A DNA stretch of 5,309 nucleotides from an uncultured Clostridia bacterium (lineage in GTDB: Bacteria > Bacillota > Clostridia > Oscillospirales > Ruminococcaceae): positions 1 through 5,309 of the forward strand of contig CAMWVF010000107.1 of assembly GCA_947177545.1 (NCBI GenBank), read 5' to 3'. This document shows, piece after piece, positions 1 through 5,039 of the stretch (position 1 is the stretch's first letter; every line of letters begins with the position of its first letter). Position numbers and translations under genes: made by a program. A model generated the notes under the pieces. The model was given only the letters and a program-made list of their open reading frames with translations, did not search any database and was not told the origin of the DNA.

Positions 1-42
1 ATTAATATGTTTGAAAAAATTATACGCAACATGGTTACATAG
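1..42 (+). other. Possible 3' end of a plus-strand gene
   Basis: Reading frame 1 is open from the window edge to a TAG at 40-42 and would encode the short tail INMFEKIIRNMVT. A strong rightward terminator hairpin starts only 4 bases after this stop, which is the arrangement expected at the end of a gene. The stretch is too short to identify a family, and it could equally be 3' untranslated sequence of a gene that ended earlier. The terminator is the real evidence; the frame itself is weak. Confidence 0.25.
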
Positions 43-46
43 TTTT

Positions 47-92
47 GCAGGGAACGGAAAAACTGTTCCCTGCGAATTTTTAATTTTTTATA
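47..92 (+). terminator. Rightward intrinsic terminator
   Basis: GCAGGGAAC at 47-55 pairs perfectly with GTTCCCTGC at 65-73. A G-T and a G-C pair extend the stem inward to a 5-A loop. It is followed on the plus strand by a T-rich run (TTTTTAATTTTTT, about 77-89). The other strand has only AAAAC after the stem, so the hairpin works rightward. It implies a plus-strand transcript entering from the left edge that converges on the minus-strand genes of this window. Confidence 0.8.
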
Positions 93-414
93 TCGTCGTA
101 ATTTTCAAGCTCTACAAAAATATCATACTAAAAAATACTGTCGATCTGTTCTTTTCGCTCTATAATTTACTTCAGCATTTCACGGTTGATTTTTGCCAAA
201 TCCTTGTACTCATTGACGCTTCTCGGGATTGATTCATTATACATTATAAGAATCGAAAAAACATTTCCTGTTTTGCAAAGTTTTTACAAACACAACCTCT
301 ATACAAGTCCTGCTACGGGAATACCACGCTAAGTTGAGGAAATTATTAAAAATCACACCTACATCTTGCTTCGAAAGTGACTCTTACAGTACGCAACATT
401 ATATATAAATTTCC
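93..414. other. Intergenic stretch without a convincing gene
   Basis: About 320 AT-rich bases lie between the rightward terminator and the terminator of tRNA-Ser. The plus-strand frame from base 11 reads through the terminator hairpin and has no ribosome binding site, so I do not call it. On the minus strand a short frame at 167-244 has protein-like composition and is listed separately. I see no RNA gene or insertion-sequence inverted repeats. A TATAATGTATAAT tandem lies on the minus strand near 241-253, but no good -35 box is correctly spaced from it. Confidence 0.5.
167..244 (-). CDS. Possible 25-residue peptide or gene remnant
   Basis: From the ATG at 244-242 to a TAA at 169-167 the minus strand encodes a 25-residue peptide that includes the stretch PRSVNEYKDLAKINREMLK. 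The frame stays open for 13 more codons upstream until a TAA. The composition is charged and helix-like, with mixed K/E/R/N, which is more protein-like than the AT-rich surroundings. There is no well-placed Shine-Dalgarno sequence before the ATG, and the nearest purine run (AGGAAATG) is about 20 bases upstream. I do not recognise a family. It could be a small gene, the 3' remnant of a decayed gene, or chance. Confidence 0.2.
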   Translation of the reverse strand: MYNESIPRSVNEYKDLAKINREMLK

Positions 415-458
415 AAATAAAAAAGAAACCCTTTCCGAAAGACATCCAGCGGAAAGGG
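415..458 (-). terminator. Terminator of the tRNA-Ser transcript
   Basis: On the minus strand CCCTTTCCG (458-450) and CGGAAAGGG (437-429) form a 9-bp stem around a 12-base loop. The run TTTCTTTTTTATT (428-416) follows. It lies 16 bases after the encoded CCA end of tRNA-Ser and ends that transcript, together with any read-through from the DUF4250 gene. Confidence 0.85.
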
Positions 459-459
459 G

Positions 460-474
460 CAAGGCTAAGCCTTG
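460..474 (-). other. Small hairpin in the tRNA 3' trailer
   Basis: A perfect 6-bp inverted repeat (CAAGGC, TTA loop, GCCTTG) starts at the base right after the encoded CCA of tRNA-Ser and ends just before the terminator stem. The precursor would therefore carry two stacked hairpins 3' of the tRNA. A role in 3' processing is inference; the repeat itself is plain in the sequence. Confidence 0.5.
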
Positions 475-563
475 TGGCGGAAGCGGAGGGATTCGAACCC
501 TCGGTACCCGAAAGTACAACTGATTTCGAGTCAGTCCCGTTATGACCACTTCGATACGCTTCC
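475..563 (-). tRNA. tRNA-Ser(CGA)
   Basis: This is a class II tRNA with the encoded 3' CCA at 477-475. The acceptor stem GGAAGCG (563-557) pairs with CGCTTCC (485-479) and the discriminator base is G. The anticodon stem is ACTGA/TCAGT around the loop CTCGAAA, which gives anticodon CGA (528-526), reading the serine codon UCG. The long variable arm (GTAC...GTAC) is typical of tRNA-Ser. The T arm is GAGGG-TTCGAAT-CCCTC. It has its own promoter about 10 bases upstream of the 5' end and a strong terminator downstream, so it is a single-gene transcription unit. Confidence 0.97.
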
Positions 564-579
564 ACGTCACAATAAAATA

Positions 580-608
580 ATTATACCATACTTTTTCAAA
601 AAAAGCAA
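580..608 (-). promoter_or_regulatory. Promoter of tRNA-Ser
   Basis: On the minus strand there is a perfect -10 TATAAT (585-580) with an extended -10 TGG just before it, and a weaker -35 TTGCTT (608-603) at the ideal 17-base spacing. The expected transcription start is near 573, about 10 bases before the tRNA. The motif ATGGTATAATTA resembles the -10 region of the rplU promoter in this window. Confidence 0.75.
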
Positions 609-628
609 GCACTTTTCGGAAAAATTTA

Positions 629-811
629 TCATTTTGCAGAAAATTGATTATTCTCGCTGTCATAAACATAACCGATTTTTTCTATAGCTTCTAAAATCTC
701 TGTACCGCTTACGTCTAAGTCGTCGCAAAGAGCCTCAAGGCTTGGATAGCTGTCACGCAGCTTCATGTTGACAACACTTAGAAGCATATACGTGTCTTTA
801 GGTAAATTCAT
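629..811 (-). CDS. DUF4250 family small protein
   Basis: This 60-residue soluble protein begins MNLPKDTYMLLSVVN. The NLPKD start, the central KLRD, the SLEALCDDLDVS segment and the terminal IGY-YD-E-NQF are the hallmarks I know from the DUF4250 family, small proteins common in Clostridia and of unknown function. Residues about 27-50 look like a helix-turn-helix (SLEALCDDLDVSGTEI then EAIEKIGY), so a regulatory or nucleic-acid-binding role is possible but is only inference. I chose the ATG at 811 because AGGAGG (825-820) lies 8 bases before it. A GTG three codons earlier overlaps that Shine-Dalgarno and cannot be the start. No terminator separates it from tRNA-Ser, whose promoter begins 20 bases after the stop. 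No own promoter is evident; upstream lies a hairpin and the GH18 remnant. Confidence 0.88.
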   Translation of the reverse strand: MNLPKDTYMLLSVVNMKLRDSYPSLEALCDDLDVSGTEILEAIEKIGYVYDSENNQFSAK

Positions 812-836
812 TTTCTGCACCTCCTAATTTATTTTA

Positions 837-857
837 GGCGGAGAGAAACTCTCCGCC
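837..857 (-). terminator. Strong hairpin, possible weak terminator
   Basis: A perfect 9-bp inverted repeat (GGCGGAGAG / CTCTCCGCC) with a 3-base loop lies 4 bases after the stop of the GH18 remnant and 11 bases before the Shine-Dalgarno of the DUF4250 gene. On the minus strand it is followed by TAAAATAAATTAGG, without a clean U-run; the plus strand has only GATTTATG after it. It may be a leaky terminator, an mRNA 3'-end stabiliser, or a processing site. Confidence 0.4.
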
Positions 858-861
858 CGAT

Positions 862-1320
862 TTATGTCCTGAAAACCTTTTCAATGTCAAACGTATTGTT
901 CAGCATCAGATAATTCTGCGGGAACGGTCTCATAATATTCCAATATCCACATCCCACAAGGTCGTTTTCCGCCGTAAGCTGAAATTTACCCCGAACGCTG
1001 CGGACATCCTCAAACCAAACCACGTGCTCTATTCTCTGCAAGTCGGTATAATAAAAATATGGACTTTGCGAATACTCGTCAAAAAGTATCTCGCTGCCCG
1101 TTGCAGCAGCAAGCCGCACCGCCGAGACGTTTCCCAAACTGACTGCTCTTGTCACGCCCTGCTCATAGGGCAAAGCCCAGTCATAGCCGTAATTCGGGAT
1201 ACCGAGAAAAATCTTTTTACTCGGTATCTCCGTCAGAGCGTACTCCAGAACCCTGCGGACGCTTGGCAGCGGGGCAACTGCCATTGGAGGTCCGTATGTA
1301 TAGGGACATTCAAGATACAG
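862..1320 (-). pseudogene. GH18 cortex-lytic glycosidase, 3' fragment
   Basis: This is the C-terminal third of a glycoside hydrolase family 18 protein of the spore cortex-lytic SleL/YaaH/YdhD type. Those enzymes act on cortex peptidoglycan. Recognisable blocks are YTYGPPMAVAP, the IFLGIPNYGYDW strand (beta-7), the HVVWFEDVRS segment and the final GYWNIMRPFPQNY strand (beta-8). The DxxDxDxE active-site motif lies on beta-4 and is missing, as is any LysM or signal region, so the fragment cannot be an active glycosidase. Homology continues upstream of the first ATG (1284), at least to the YTYGPP codons near 1308, so that ATG is not a native start; it has no ribosome binding site. The frame runs without a gap into the TAA of the preceding lipoprotein gene. 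About 150 codons are undisturbed by stops, suggesting recent truncation, or an assembly join. Confidence 0.8.
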
Positions 1321-2232
1321 TTAATAAATATAGTTGATCGTTGCTCTGAACCTTACACCGTCTTGATATCCCCAAAATCCCATAATTTCATAAATCGTGT
1401 ATGGATTCGCAGTCATTTCTTCTTCAAGTGCGAGCCAGTCGTCATATAATGCCTCAAAATATGTATCCAGATTTTCAACGGACATACCGTCCCCGAAAGG
1501 ATTATCGGAATATTGATAATTTGCTTCCTCAATATAAACACCGTCGCTGACCCTGCTGAAAAAGCTGTTTATCTCATCATTTATCTCACCGAACTGTACT
1601 GTACCGTCCTTTATCGTGCAAAGATAATCCATATCAAAATATTGACGGCAGTACATTCCTTTAACAGTAATGTCGTCAAATTTTAAATCACAGAATTTAT
1701 TCCAGCCATCTCCCATATAAATCATCATTTCGTCTGCGTCAGAAAGCCACTCCTCAAAAACCGCAGGTACAGCAATATCCATAGCCTGTCCGACCGCAAC
1801 ATCATAGCCGTCAATTTCGTTCCAATACACACTTTGCGGGGTAATGTTGAGCATAATAAAATATTCTTTTGTAATTTGGTCTTTATAAATTGTCGCCGCG
1901 CCAAGTTTATTTTCAAATTCAGAACCATCGTCAACATTTTCAACAATATCTTCTTCAGATATGTCGAGCGCTGTATCTTCTGTTTGCTGAATTGTAACAG
2001 AAGTAGTTGTTTGTTCCGAAACACTTGACGCTTCAATTTGAGCTGCGATTGTTTTTTCAGAAGTATATGCTGGAACTTCCAAATTTGCTGTTGTTATTTC
2101 GGACTTGATAGTCTCCGAAAACGTGTTTTGCTCTGAAACAGCGTCCGAAATTGTTTCAACATTCTCCTCTGCACTGCAGCCCGAAAGAAGCATGGCTAAT
2201 ATCAATAATATAAAGCCTTTATATTTTCTCAT
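1321..2232 (-). CDS. Acidic lipoprotein of unknown function
   Basis: This 303-residue secreted lipoprotein has a basic start (MRKYK), a hydrophobic core (residues 6-16) and a lipobox LSGC with the lipidated Cys at 19, so it should be anchored on the outer face of the membrane. Residues about 20-105 form a Ser/Thr/Glu-rich linker without apparent fold. It contains a loose repeat, VSEQNTFSETI (about 32-42) and VSEQTTTSVTI (71-81). Residues about 106-303 look like a compact, very acidic domain rich in Tyr/Trp/Phe (for example VYWNEIDGYD, EEWLSDADEMMIYMGDGW). I do not recognise its family. The start at 2232 is set by GGAGGT (2245-2240) 7 bases upstream; the 18 codons before it lack a ribosome binding site and would bury the signal peptide. 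Only about 26 bases separate the start from the rpmA terminator, so no separate promoter is visible and expression may depend on read-through. The downstream GH18 fragment touches its stop codon. Confidence 0.85.
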   Translation of the reverse strand: MRKYKGFILLILAMLLSGCSAEENVETISDAVSEQNTFSETIKSEITTANLEVPAYTSEKTIAAQIEASSVSEQTTTSVTIQQTEDTALDISEEDIVENVDDGSEFENKLGAATIYKDQITKEYFIMLNITPQSVYWNEIDGYDVAVGQAMDIAVPAVFEEWLSDADEMMIYMGDGWNKFCDLKFDDITVKGMYCRQYFDMDYLCTIKDGTVQFGEINDEINSFFSRVSDGVYIEEANYQYSDNPFGDGMSVENLDTYFEALYDDWLALEEEMTANPYTIYEIMGFWGYQDGVRFRATINYIY

Positions 2233-2258
2233 AAAACTTACCTCCACATAAATTAAAC

Positions 2259-2297
2259 AAAAATCTCTTTCGCAGCCCCGCCGCAAAAGAGATTTTT
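2259..2297 (-). terminator. Terminator after rpmA
   Basis: A long inverted repeat pairs AAAAATCTCTTT (minus strand 2297-2286) with AAAGAGATTTTT (2270-2259), extended by G/C pairs beyond one mismatch, around a GC-rich loop. On the minus strand the stem ends in TTTTT followed by GTTTAATTT. It begins 6 bases after the rpmA stop. It is nearly symmetrical and could work on both strands, but no plus-strand gene needs it. It separates rplU-rpmA from the lipoprotein gene, with some read-through likely. Confidence 0.85.
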
Positions 2298-2303
2298 ACT
2301 CAA

Positions 2304-2558
2304 TTATTCAGCATAAACGCTGACCTTTTTACGGTCACGTCCAACACGCTCAAATTTTACTCTGCCGTTTGTCATAGCAAAAAGCGTATCGTCCGAACCC
2401 TTGCCTACACCCTCACCCGGGTGAATGTGTGTACCTCTCTGACGAACGAGGATATTTCCAGCAAGAACATACTGACCGTCTGCTCTCTTCACACCAAGAC
2501 GTTTGGATTCGGAATCACGACCGTTCTTGGTGGAGCCCATACCTTTTTTATGTGCCAT
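2304..2558 (-). CDS. rpmA: 50S ribosomal protein bL27
   Basis: This 84-residue protein is full length for bL27, whose flexible N-terminus reaches the peptidyl-transferase centre of the 50S subunit. Diagnostic segments are [19 protein letters not shown] (residues 4-22), [13 protein letters not shown] (36-48) and GSDDTLFA (54-61). In most Firmicutes bL27 carries an extra N-terminal peptide ending in a -QFFA- type motif that is removed by the protease Prp; here the protein starts directly at MAHKKG, as in Gram-negatives. Matching this, no prp gene lies in the 43-base gap after rplU. The ATG is preceded by GGAGGT at 10 bases. It is co-transcribed with rplU and ends in a strong terminator; obgE, often found next, is not here. 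Confidence 0.98.
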   Translation of the reverse strand: MAHKKGMGSTKNGRDSESKRLGVKRADGQYVLAGNILVRQRGTHIHPGEGVGKGSDDTLFAMTNGRVKFERVGRDRKKVSVYAE

Positions 2559-2601
2559 TTCTAATTACACCTCCGGTAACGAAAATAAAGCTTTTTTCAG
2601 C

Positions 2602-2916
2602 TTATGCCTTAATAGCGTCAATGCGAACCTTAGTATAAGGCTGTCTGTGACCCTGCTTTCTGTGAGAAGAACCCTTCTTAGGCTTGTAGGTGAAAACAGT
2701 TATTTTCTTAGCTTTTCCGTTCTTGAGAACCTTAGCTTCAACTGCTGCACCGCCTACATAAGGAACACCAACCTCAAGACCGCTGTCCTTTCCGACAGCA
2801 ACGACCTTGTCAAAGGTTACTGTATCGTCAGCATTGACATCAAGCTTCTCGATAAAAATCTCGTCGCCCTCTTTAACCTGATACTGCTTTCCGCCGGTTT
2901 CAATAATTGCGTACAT
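2602..2916 (-). CDS. rplU: 50S ribosomal protein bL21
   Basis: This 104-residue protein matches the usual bL21 length. bL21 binds 23S rRNA in the large subunit. Clear hallmarks are the start [18 protein letters not shown], the central [10 protein letters not shown], the [15 protein letters not shown] segment and the basic C-terminal signature [18 protein letters not shown]. It is the first gene of a two-gene operon with rpmA, starts 82 bases or so after a consensus promoter, and uses the ribosome binding site AGGTG (2928-2924), 7 bases before the ATG. The Shine-Dalgarno lies inside a small GGCA-GG-TGCC inverted repeat at the end of a structured leader, which fits autogenous translational control, though this is inference. 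Confidence 0.98.
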   Translation of the reverse strand: MYAIIETGGKQYQVKEGDEIFIEKLDVNADDTVTFDKVVAVGKDSGLEVGVPYVGGAAVEAKVLKNGKAKKITVFTYKPKKGSSHRKQGHRQPYTKVRIDAIKA

Positions 2917-2998
2917 TTTACGGCACCTGCCTTTTCAATAAAACTCGCTGTAGTTGGGCGGCGAATGAACGCGCTTTACCATGCCCAAAACATGCGGC
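2917..2998 (-). promoter_or_regulatory. Structured rplU leader (candidate L21 leader)
   Basis: About 80 bases separate the predicted transcription start (near 2998) from the rplU ATG, long for a plain leader. They contain a perfect 6-bp stem TTGGGC/GCCCAA (2988-2983 with 2959-2954) enclosing GC-rich sequence, and a GGCAGGTGCC inverted repeat (2931-2922) that includes the Shine-Dalgarno. Firmicutes are known to carry an L21 leader, a cis-acting RNA upstream of rplU thought to mediate autoregulation. Position and size fit, but I have not compared it with the family model, so the assignment is provisional. Confidence 0.45.
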
Positions 2999-3004
2999 TT
3001 AATT

Positions 3005-3033
3005 ATTATACCATAATCTACACCGCTTGTCAA
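3005..3033 (-). promoter_or_regulatory. Consensus promoter of rplU-rpmA
   Basis: The minus strand has a perfect -35 TTGACA (3033-3028), a 17-base spacer and a perfect -10 TATAAT (3010-3005) with an extended -10 TGG. This is a full housekeeping-sigma consensus, as expected for a ribosomal-protein operon. The -35 box lies in the centre of an 11-base palindrome, GCTTGACAAGC (3035-3025). The promoter begins only about 22 bases after the stop of the upstream EAL-HDOD gene, with no terminator between them. Confidence 0.92.
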
Positions 3034-3055
3034 GCTTTTTTATAATATTTTCAAA

Positions 3056-4291
3056 TTATTCTTCTGCGGCGGCATTGGCGTTGGTAAGACCGTCCCAAAT
3101 GTTGTTTACATTTTCAACGCACTCAAAATACTTCTGAGCTATCATTGACTGGGGTATGCCAAGCTCCGCGGCGCAGGTAGACATTGCTTTCCAGTCTGCC
3201 TTTTCATATGCTAAAATCAAATCGTACAGCAAGCCTGCCCTGCCCTCGTGTTTAAGAAGCGCAAGCTTTATCTCGTCCCCAAGAGGGAGCTGATCCAGTA
3301 TCTCTTCAAGAGGCATCTGCATAAGCTTTCCCAAGGTGGAGAACATACCAAGAAGATATGCTTCGGAGCGCGATATAGGCATATTTTCCGCATATTCCAA
3401 AAGTTCGCTTGCAAATGTCGCCCTAAGGAACGATATTTTTATAAGCTCGTCGGGCATGGAACCATCGTCCTGCTTGAAGCTCAAAAGATATATCCACTGC
3501 TTGAGCTGACCCAAGCCGAGAATTACCAACGCCTGCTTTACAGACTTAGCCCTGTTTCTCAAAGCAAAATACGCCGAATTGACAAGCCTCAAAAGCGAGA
3601 ACGTAAGAGAAACGTCACGTGATATAATGCTTTCAATCTCGTCGATATCGGGTTCGTCCTTTGTAACAGCGACCATGAGCAGGAAAAAGTTGCTCTGCAA
3701 ATAGTTGACCTTTTTAACGGTGGTAGGCATTTTCTCGGAAACGAAAGTACCCTGAAAATAAGTACAGCCCAACGCCTTTGCCTTGTCGTAGGATTCCTGA
3801 TTTTCAATGTTGTAGGCAATAATTTTCTTATCAAAGGACTTTCCGATACTGATGATACTGTCCACCGAGGAAATATCCCCTCCGAAATTCACCTTGATAT
3901 AGTCCACAATATCAAGAATACCGAAAAATCTCGGAGCAAACTCAAAGTCAACTATTGCGATCTTATATCCGCTTTGCTTATATTTTGTAATCAAATTCTG
4001 TGCATAAGGATTTGTTATGAGCGAATCCTCAATCTCAATGACCAGCTTATTTGTGGCGAACATCTTCGGGATATTTTTTTCCAAAAGATTGGACGTAAAA
4101 GTCAGAAAAGCGGTTTTACCGTTGAGGAATTTTCCGCTGTCCATAGAGGACAAAAAGTTCTCAATAGTGTTTGCGGCAGCGGCGTCGTCCGTATAACCGT
4201 CCTTTAAACTGTTATCGGTATAAAGGATCTCGTAACCCGCAGTTTCCTGCTTTTCGGTCAATATCGCCTGACGTACAATATAAGAATCCAT
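3056..4291 (-). CDS. EAL-HDOD signalling protein (YuxH-like)
   Basis: This 411-residue cytosolic protein has the architecture of the YuxH/CdgJ group. Residues about 1-195 form a degenerate EAL domain and about 198-400 an HDOD domain. The EAL signature is present only as GYEILY (19-24). The metal-binding Asn of the canonical LSVN strand is replaced (FLTFTSNLL, 62-70), the paired Asp motif has one Asp (IAIVDF, D115), and KID has become KVN (133-135). The QG of the last strand (180-181) is kept. It therefore should not hydrolyse c-di-GMP and may bind it or act as a scaffold. HDOD hallmarks are DVSLTFSLLRLVNSAYFALR (226-245) and QALVILGLGQLKQW (253-266). Family members affect motility and stress signalling, but the target here is unknown. 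A GGGGG-type Shine-Dalgarno lies about 8 bases before the ATG. It has its own promoter and no obvious terminator before the rplU promoter. No GGDEF gene is in the window. Confidence 0.9.
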   Translation of the reverse strand: MDSYIVRQAILTEKQETAGYEILYTDNSLKDGYTDDAAAANTIENFLSSMDSGKFLNGKTAFLTFTSNLLEKNIPKMFATNKLVIEIEDSLITNPYAQNLITKYKQSGYKIAIVDFEFAPRFFGILDIVDYIKVNFGGDISSVDSIISIGKSFDKKIIAYNIENQESYDKAKALGCTYFQGTFVSEKMPTTVKKVNYLQSNFFLLMVAVTKDEPDIDEIESIISRDVSLTFSLLRLVNSAYFALRNRAKSVKQALVILGLGQLKQWIYLLSFKQDDGSMPDELIKISFLRATFASELLEYAENMPISRSEAYLLGMFSTLGKLMQMPLEEILDQLPLGDEIKLALLKHEGRAGLLYDLILAYEKADWKAMSTCAAELGIPQSMIAQKYFECVENVNNIWDGLTNANAAAEE

Positions 4292-4315
4292 TTAGATTCC
4301 CCCTTTATGCTATTT

Positions 4316-4331
4316 ATAGACTCCTGTCTAT
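4316..4331 (-). promoter_or_regulatory. Small hairpin in the EAL-HDOD leader
   Basis: ATAGAC and GTCTAT form a perfect 6-bp stem around AGGA on the minus strand, between the predicted transcription start (near 4350) and the gene start at 4291. The loop and stem contain an AGGAG Shine-Dalgarno-like sequence, but no start codon follows at a useful distance. It may be a minor leader structure of no consequence. Confidence 0.3.
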
Positions 4332-4356
4332 TTGTAAATCATATATTATTAAACTA

Positions 4357-4385
4357 ATTATACAACATTTAATTATTTTTTTCAA
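4357..4385 (-). promoter_or_regulatory. Promoter of the EAL-HDOD gene
   Basis: The minus strand has -35 TTGAAA (4385-4380), a 17-base spacer and a perfect -10 TATAAT (4362-4357). It lies in the 109-base gap after the HAD gene and gives a leader of about 60 bases. Its strength suggests that the EAL-HDOD gene is a separate transcription unit on constitutive housekeeping-sigma control. No terminator for the HAD operon is visible upstream of it. Confidence 0.8.
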
Positions 4386-4400
4386 CAGTTTTTGTAAAAT

Positions 4401-5039
4401 TTATTTCATCATTTCCGAAAAATTCATAATAAATTTATCGGCAGCGGCTCTTATGGTAACAATATCCTCCGCAGTATACCTGTCATAAACGCCTACAGCG
4501 GTCATTCCCGCGTTCTTTGCGCTGAATATGCCTTTGAGAACGTCCTCAAAAACCACACATTCGTCGGGAGCGACCCCAAGCTTTGAAGCAGCGAGAAGAT
4601 AAATATCGGGACTGTTCTTATCCCTCCCCGCCTCGTCTGTGGTACAGAATGCGTCAAAATAGCTGTAAGCATGGTTGTGCCGCAGAACAGGCTCATACAA
4701 TTCCTTAGGAGAAGCCGTGGCAAGAGCTATCTTAACGCTCTGACCCTTTAAATATGTAAGATACTCCACAGCATAGTCCTTTAAAAAAATATTGTGCCGA
4801 TATTCGTCAACTGCCAGCTCGTTAAATTCCTTGAGTATTTCTTCAAAGCTGTCCTTTACTCCAAGCTTCTGCATTTCCACAAAGGCATCCTCATAGGTCA
4901 TCGAAGTCATTCTGTCTGCCAATTCATCGCTGCACTTTATCCCCCGCCTCTGCAAAAGAATTATATCAATTTTTTTCCAGACTGCGTTAGAGTCCACCAA
5001 CGTTCCGTCCAGATCGAAAATTGCCGCAGAAAAATTCAT
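4401..5039 (-). CDS. HAD-family phosphatase (beta-PGM-like)
   Basis: This 212-residue cytosolic HAD-superfamily enzyme has a helical cap inserted after motif I (residues about 17-90), as in the beta-phosphoglucomutase/phosphatase-like group. All four catalytic motifs are intact: FDLDGTLVD (nucleophile D9, acid/base D11), LATAS (T108), the motif III Lys in GRDKNSPDIY (K141), and VVFEDVLKG (E165, D166). Such enzymes dephosphorylate or isomerise small sugar phosphates through an aspartyl-phosphate; the substrate cannot be told from sequence. The ATG at 5039 is chosen because GGGAGGTG (5053-5046) sits 6-7 bases upstream; a GTG at 5048 overlaps that site. The start overlaps the stop of the upstream transglutaminase-like gene (ATGA), which implies translational coupling. 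It is followed by a separate promoter for the next gene. Confidence 0.93.
   Translation of the reverse strand: MNFSAAIFDLDGTLVDSNAVWKKIDIILLQRRGIKCSDELADRMTSMTYEDAFVEMQKLGVKDSFEEILKEFNELAVDEYRHNIFLKDYAVEYLTYLKGQSVKIALATASPKELYEPVLRHNHAYSYFDAFCTTDEAGRDKNSPDIYLLAASKLGVAPDECVVFEDVLKGIFSAKNAGMTAVGVYDRYTAEDIVTIRAAADKFIMNFSEMMK

Noticed and set aside
11..232. 73-codon plus-strand frame at the left edge
   Set aside because: It translates straight through a strong terminator hairpin and its T-run, has no Shine-Dalgarno, and gives a low-complexity Phe/Leu/Ile-rich product.
475..563. tRNA-Ser as an integration site with a flanking element
   Set aside because: I found no second copy of the tRNA 3' end in the window and no integrase or other mobile-element gene.
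346..669. Minus-strand frames of 107 and 68 codons across the tRNA-Ser
   Set aside because: They run through the tRNA, its terminator and its promoter, so they cannot be genes.
862..1284. The 140-codon frame from the ATG at 1284 taken as a complete small gene
   Set aside because: The GH18 homology continues upstream of that ATG, no ribosome binding site precedes it, and the catalytic half of the fold is missing, so I call it a truncated gene.
1024..1449. 141-codon plus-strand frame opposite the GH18 fragment and the end of the lipoprotein
   Set aside because: It is antisense to two recognisable reading frames and crosses their junction; the Cys/Arg/His-rich product looks like a shadow.
1725..2036. 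103-codon minus-strand frame inside the lipoprotein gene
   Set aside because: It is an out-of-phase frame within a well-supported lipoprotein with signal peptide and ribosome binding site; its Lys/Leu/Arg-rich product is typical of shifted reading.
2588..2603. AAGCT/AGCTT inverted repeat between rplU and rpmA as a terminator
   Set aside because: The stem has only 5 pairs, it partly overlaps the rplU stop codon and lacks a following U-run on the minus strand; rpmA has no promoter of its own, so the two genes must be co-transcribed.
2503..3045. 180-codon plus-strand open frame opposite rplU and its leader
   Set aside because: It lies antisense to rplU, the start of rpmA, and the rplU promoter, has no ribosome binding site, and shows no protein family; it mirrors the codon bias of real genes on the other strand.
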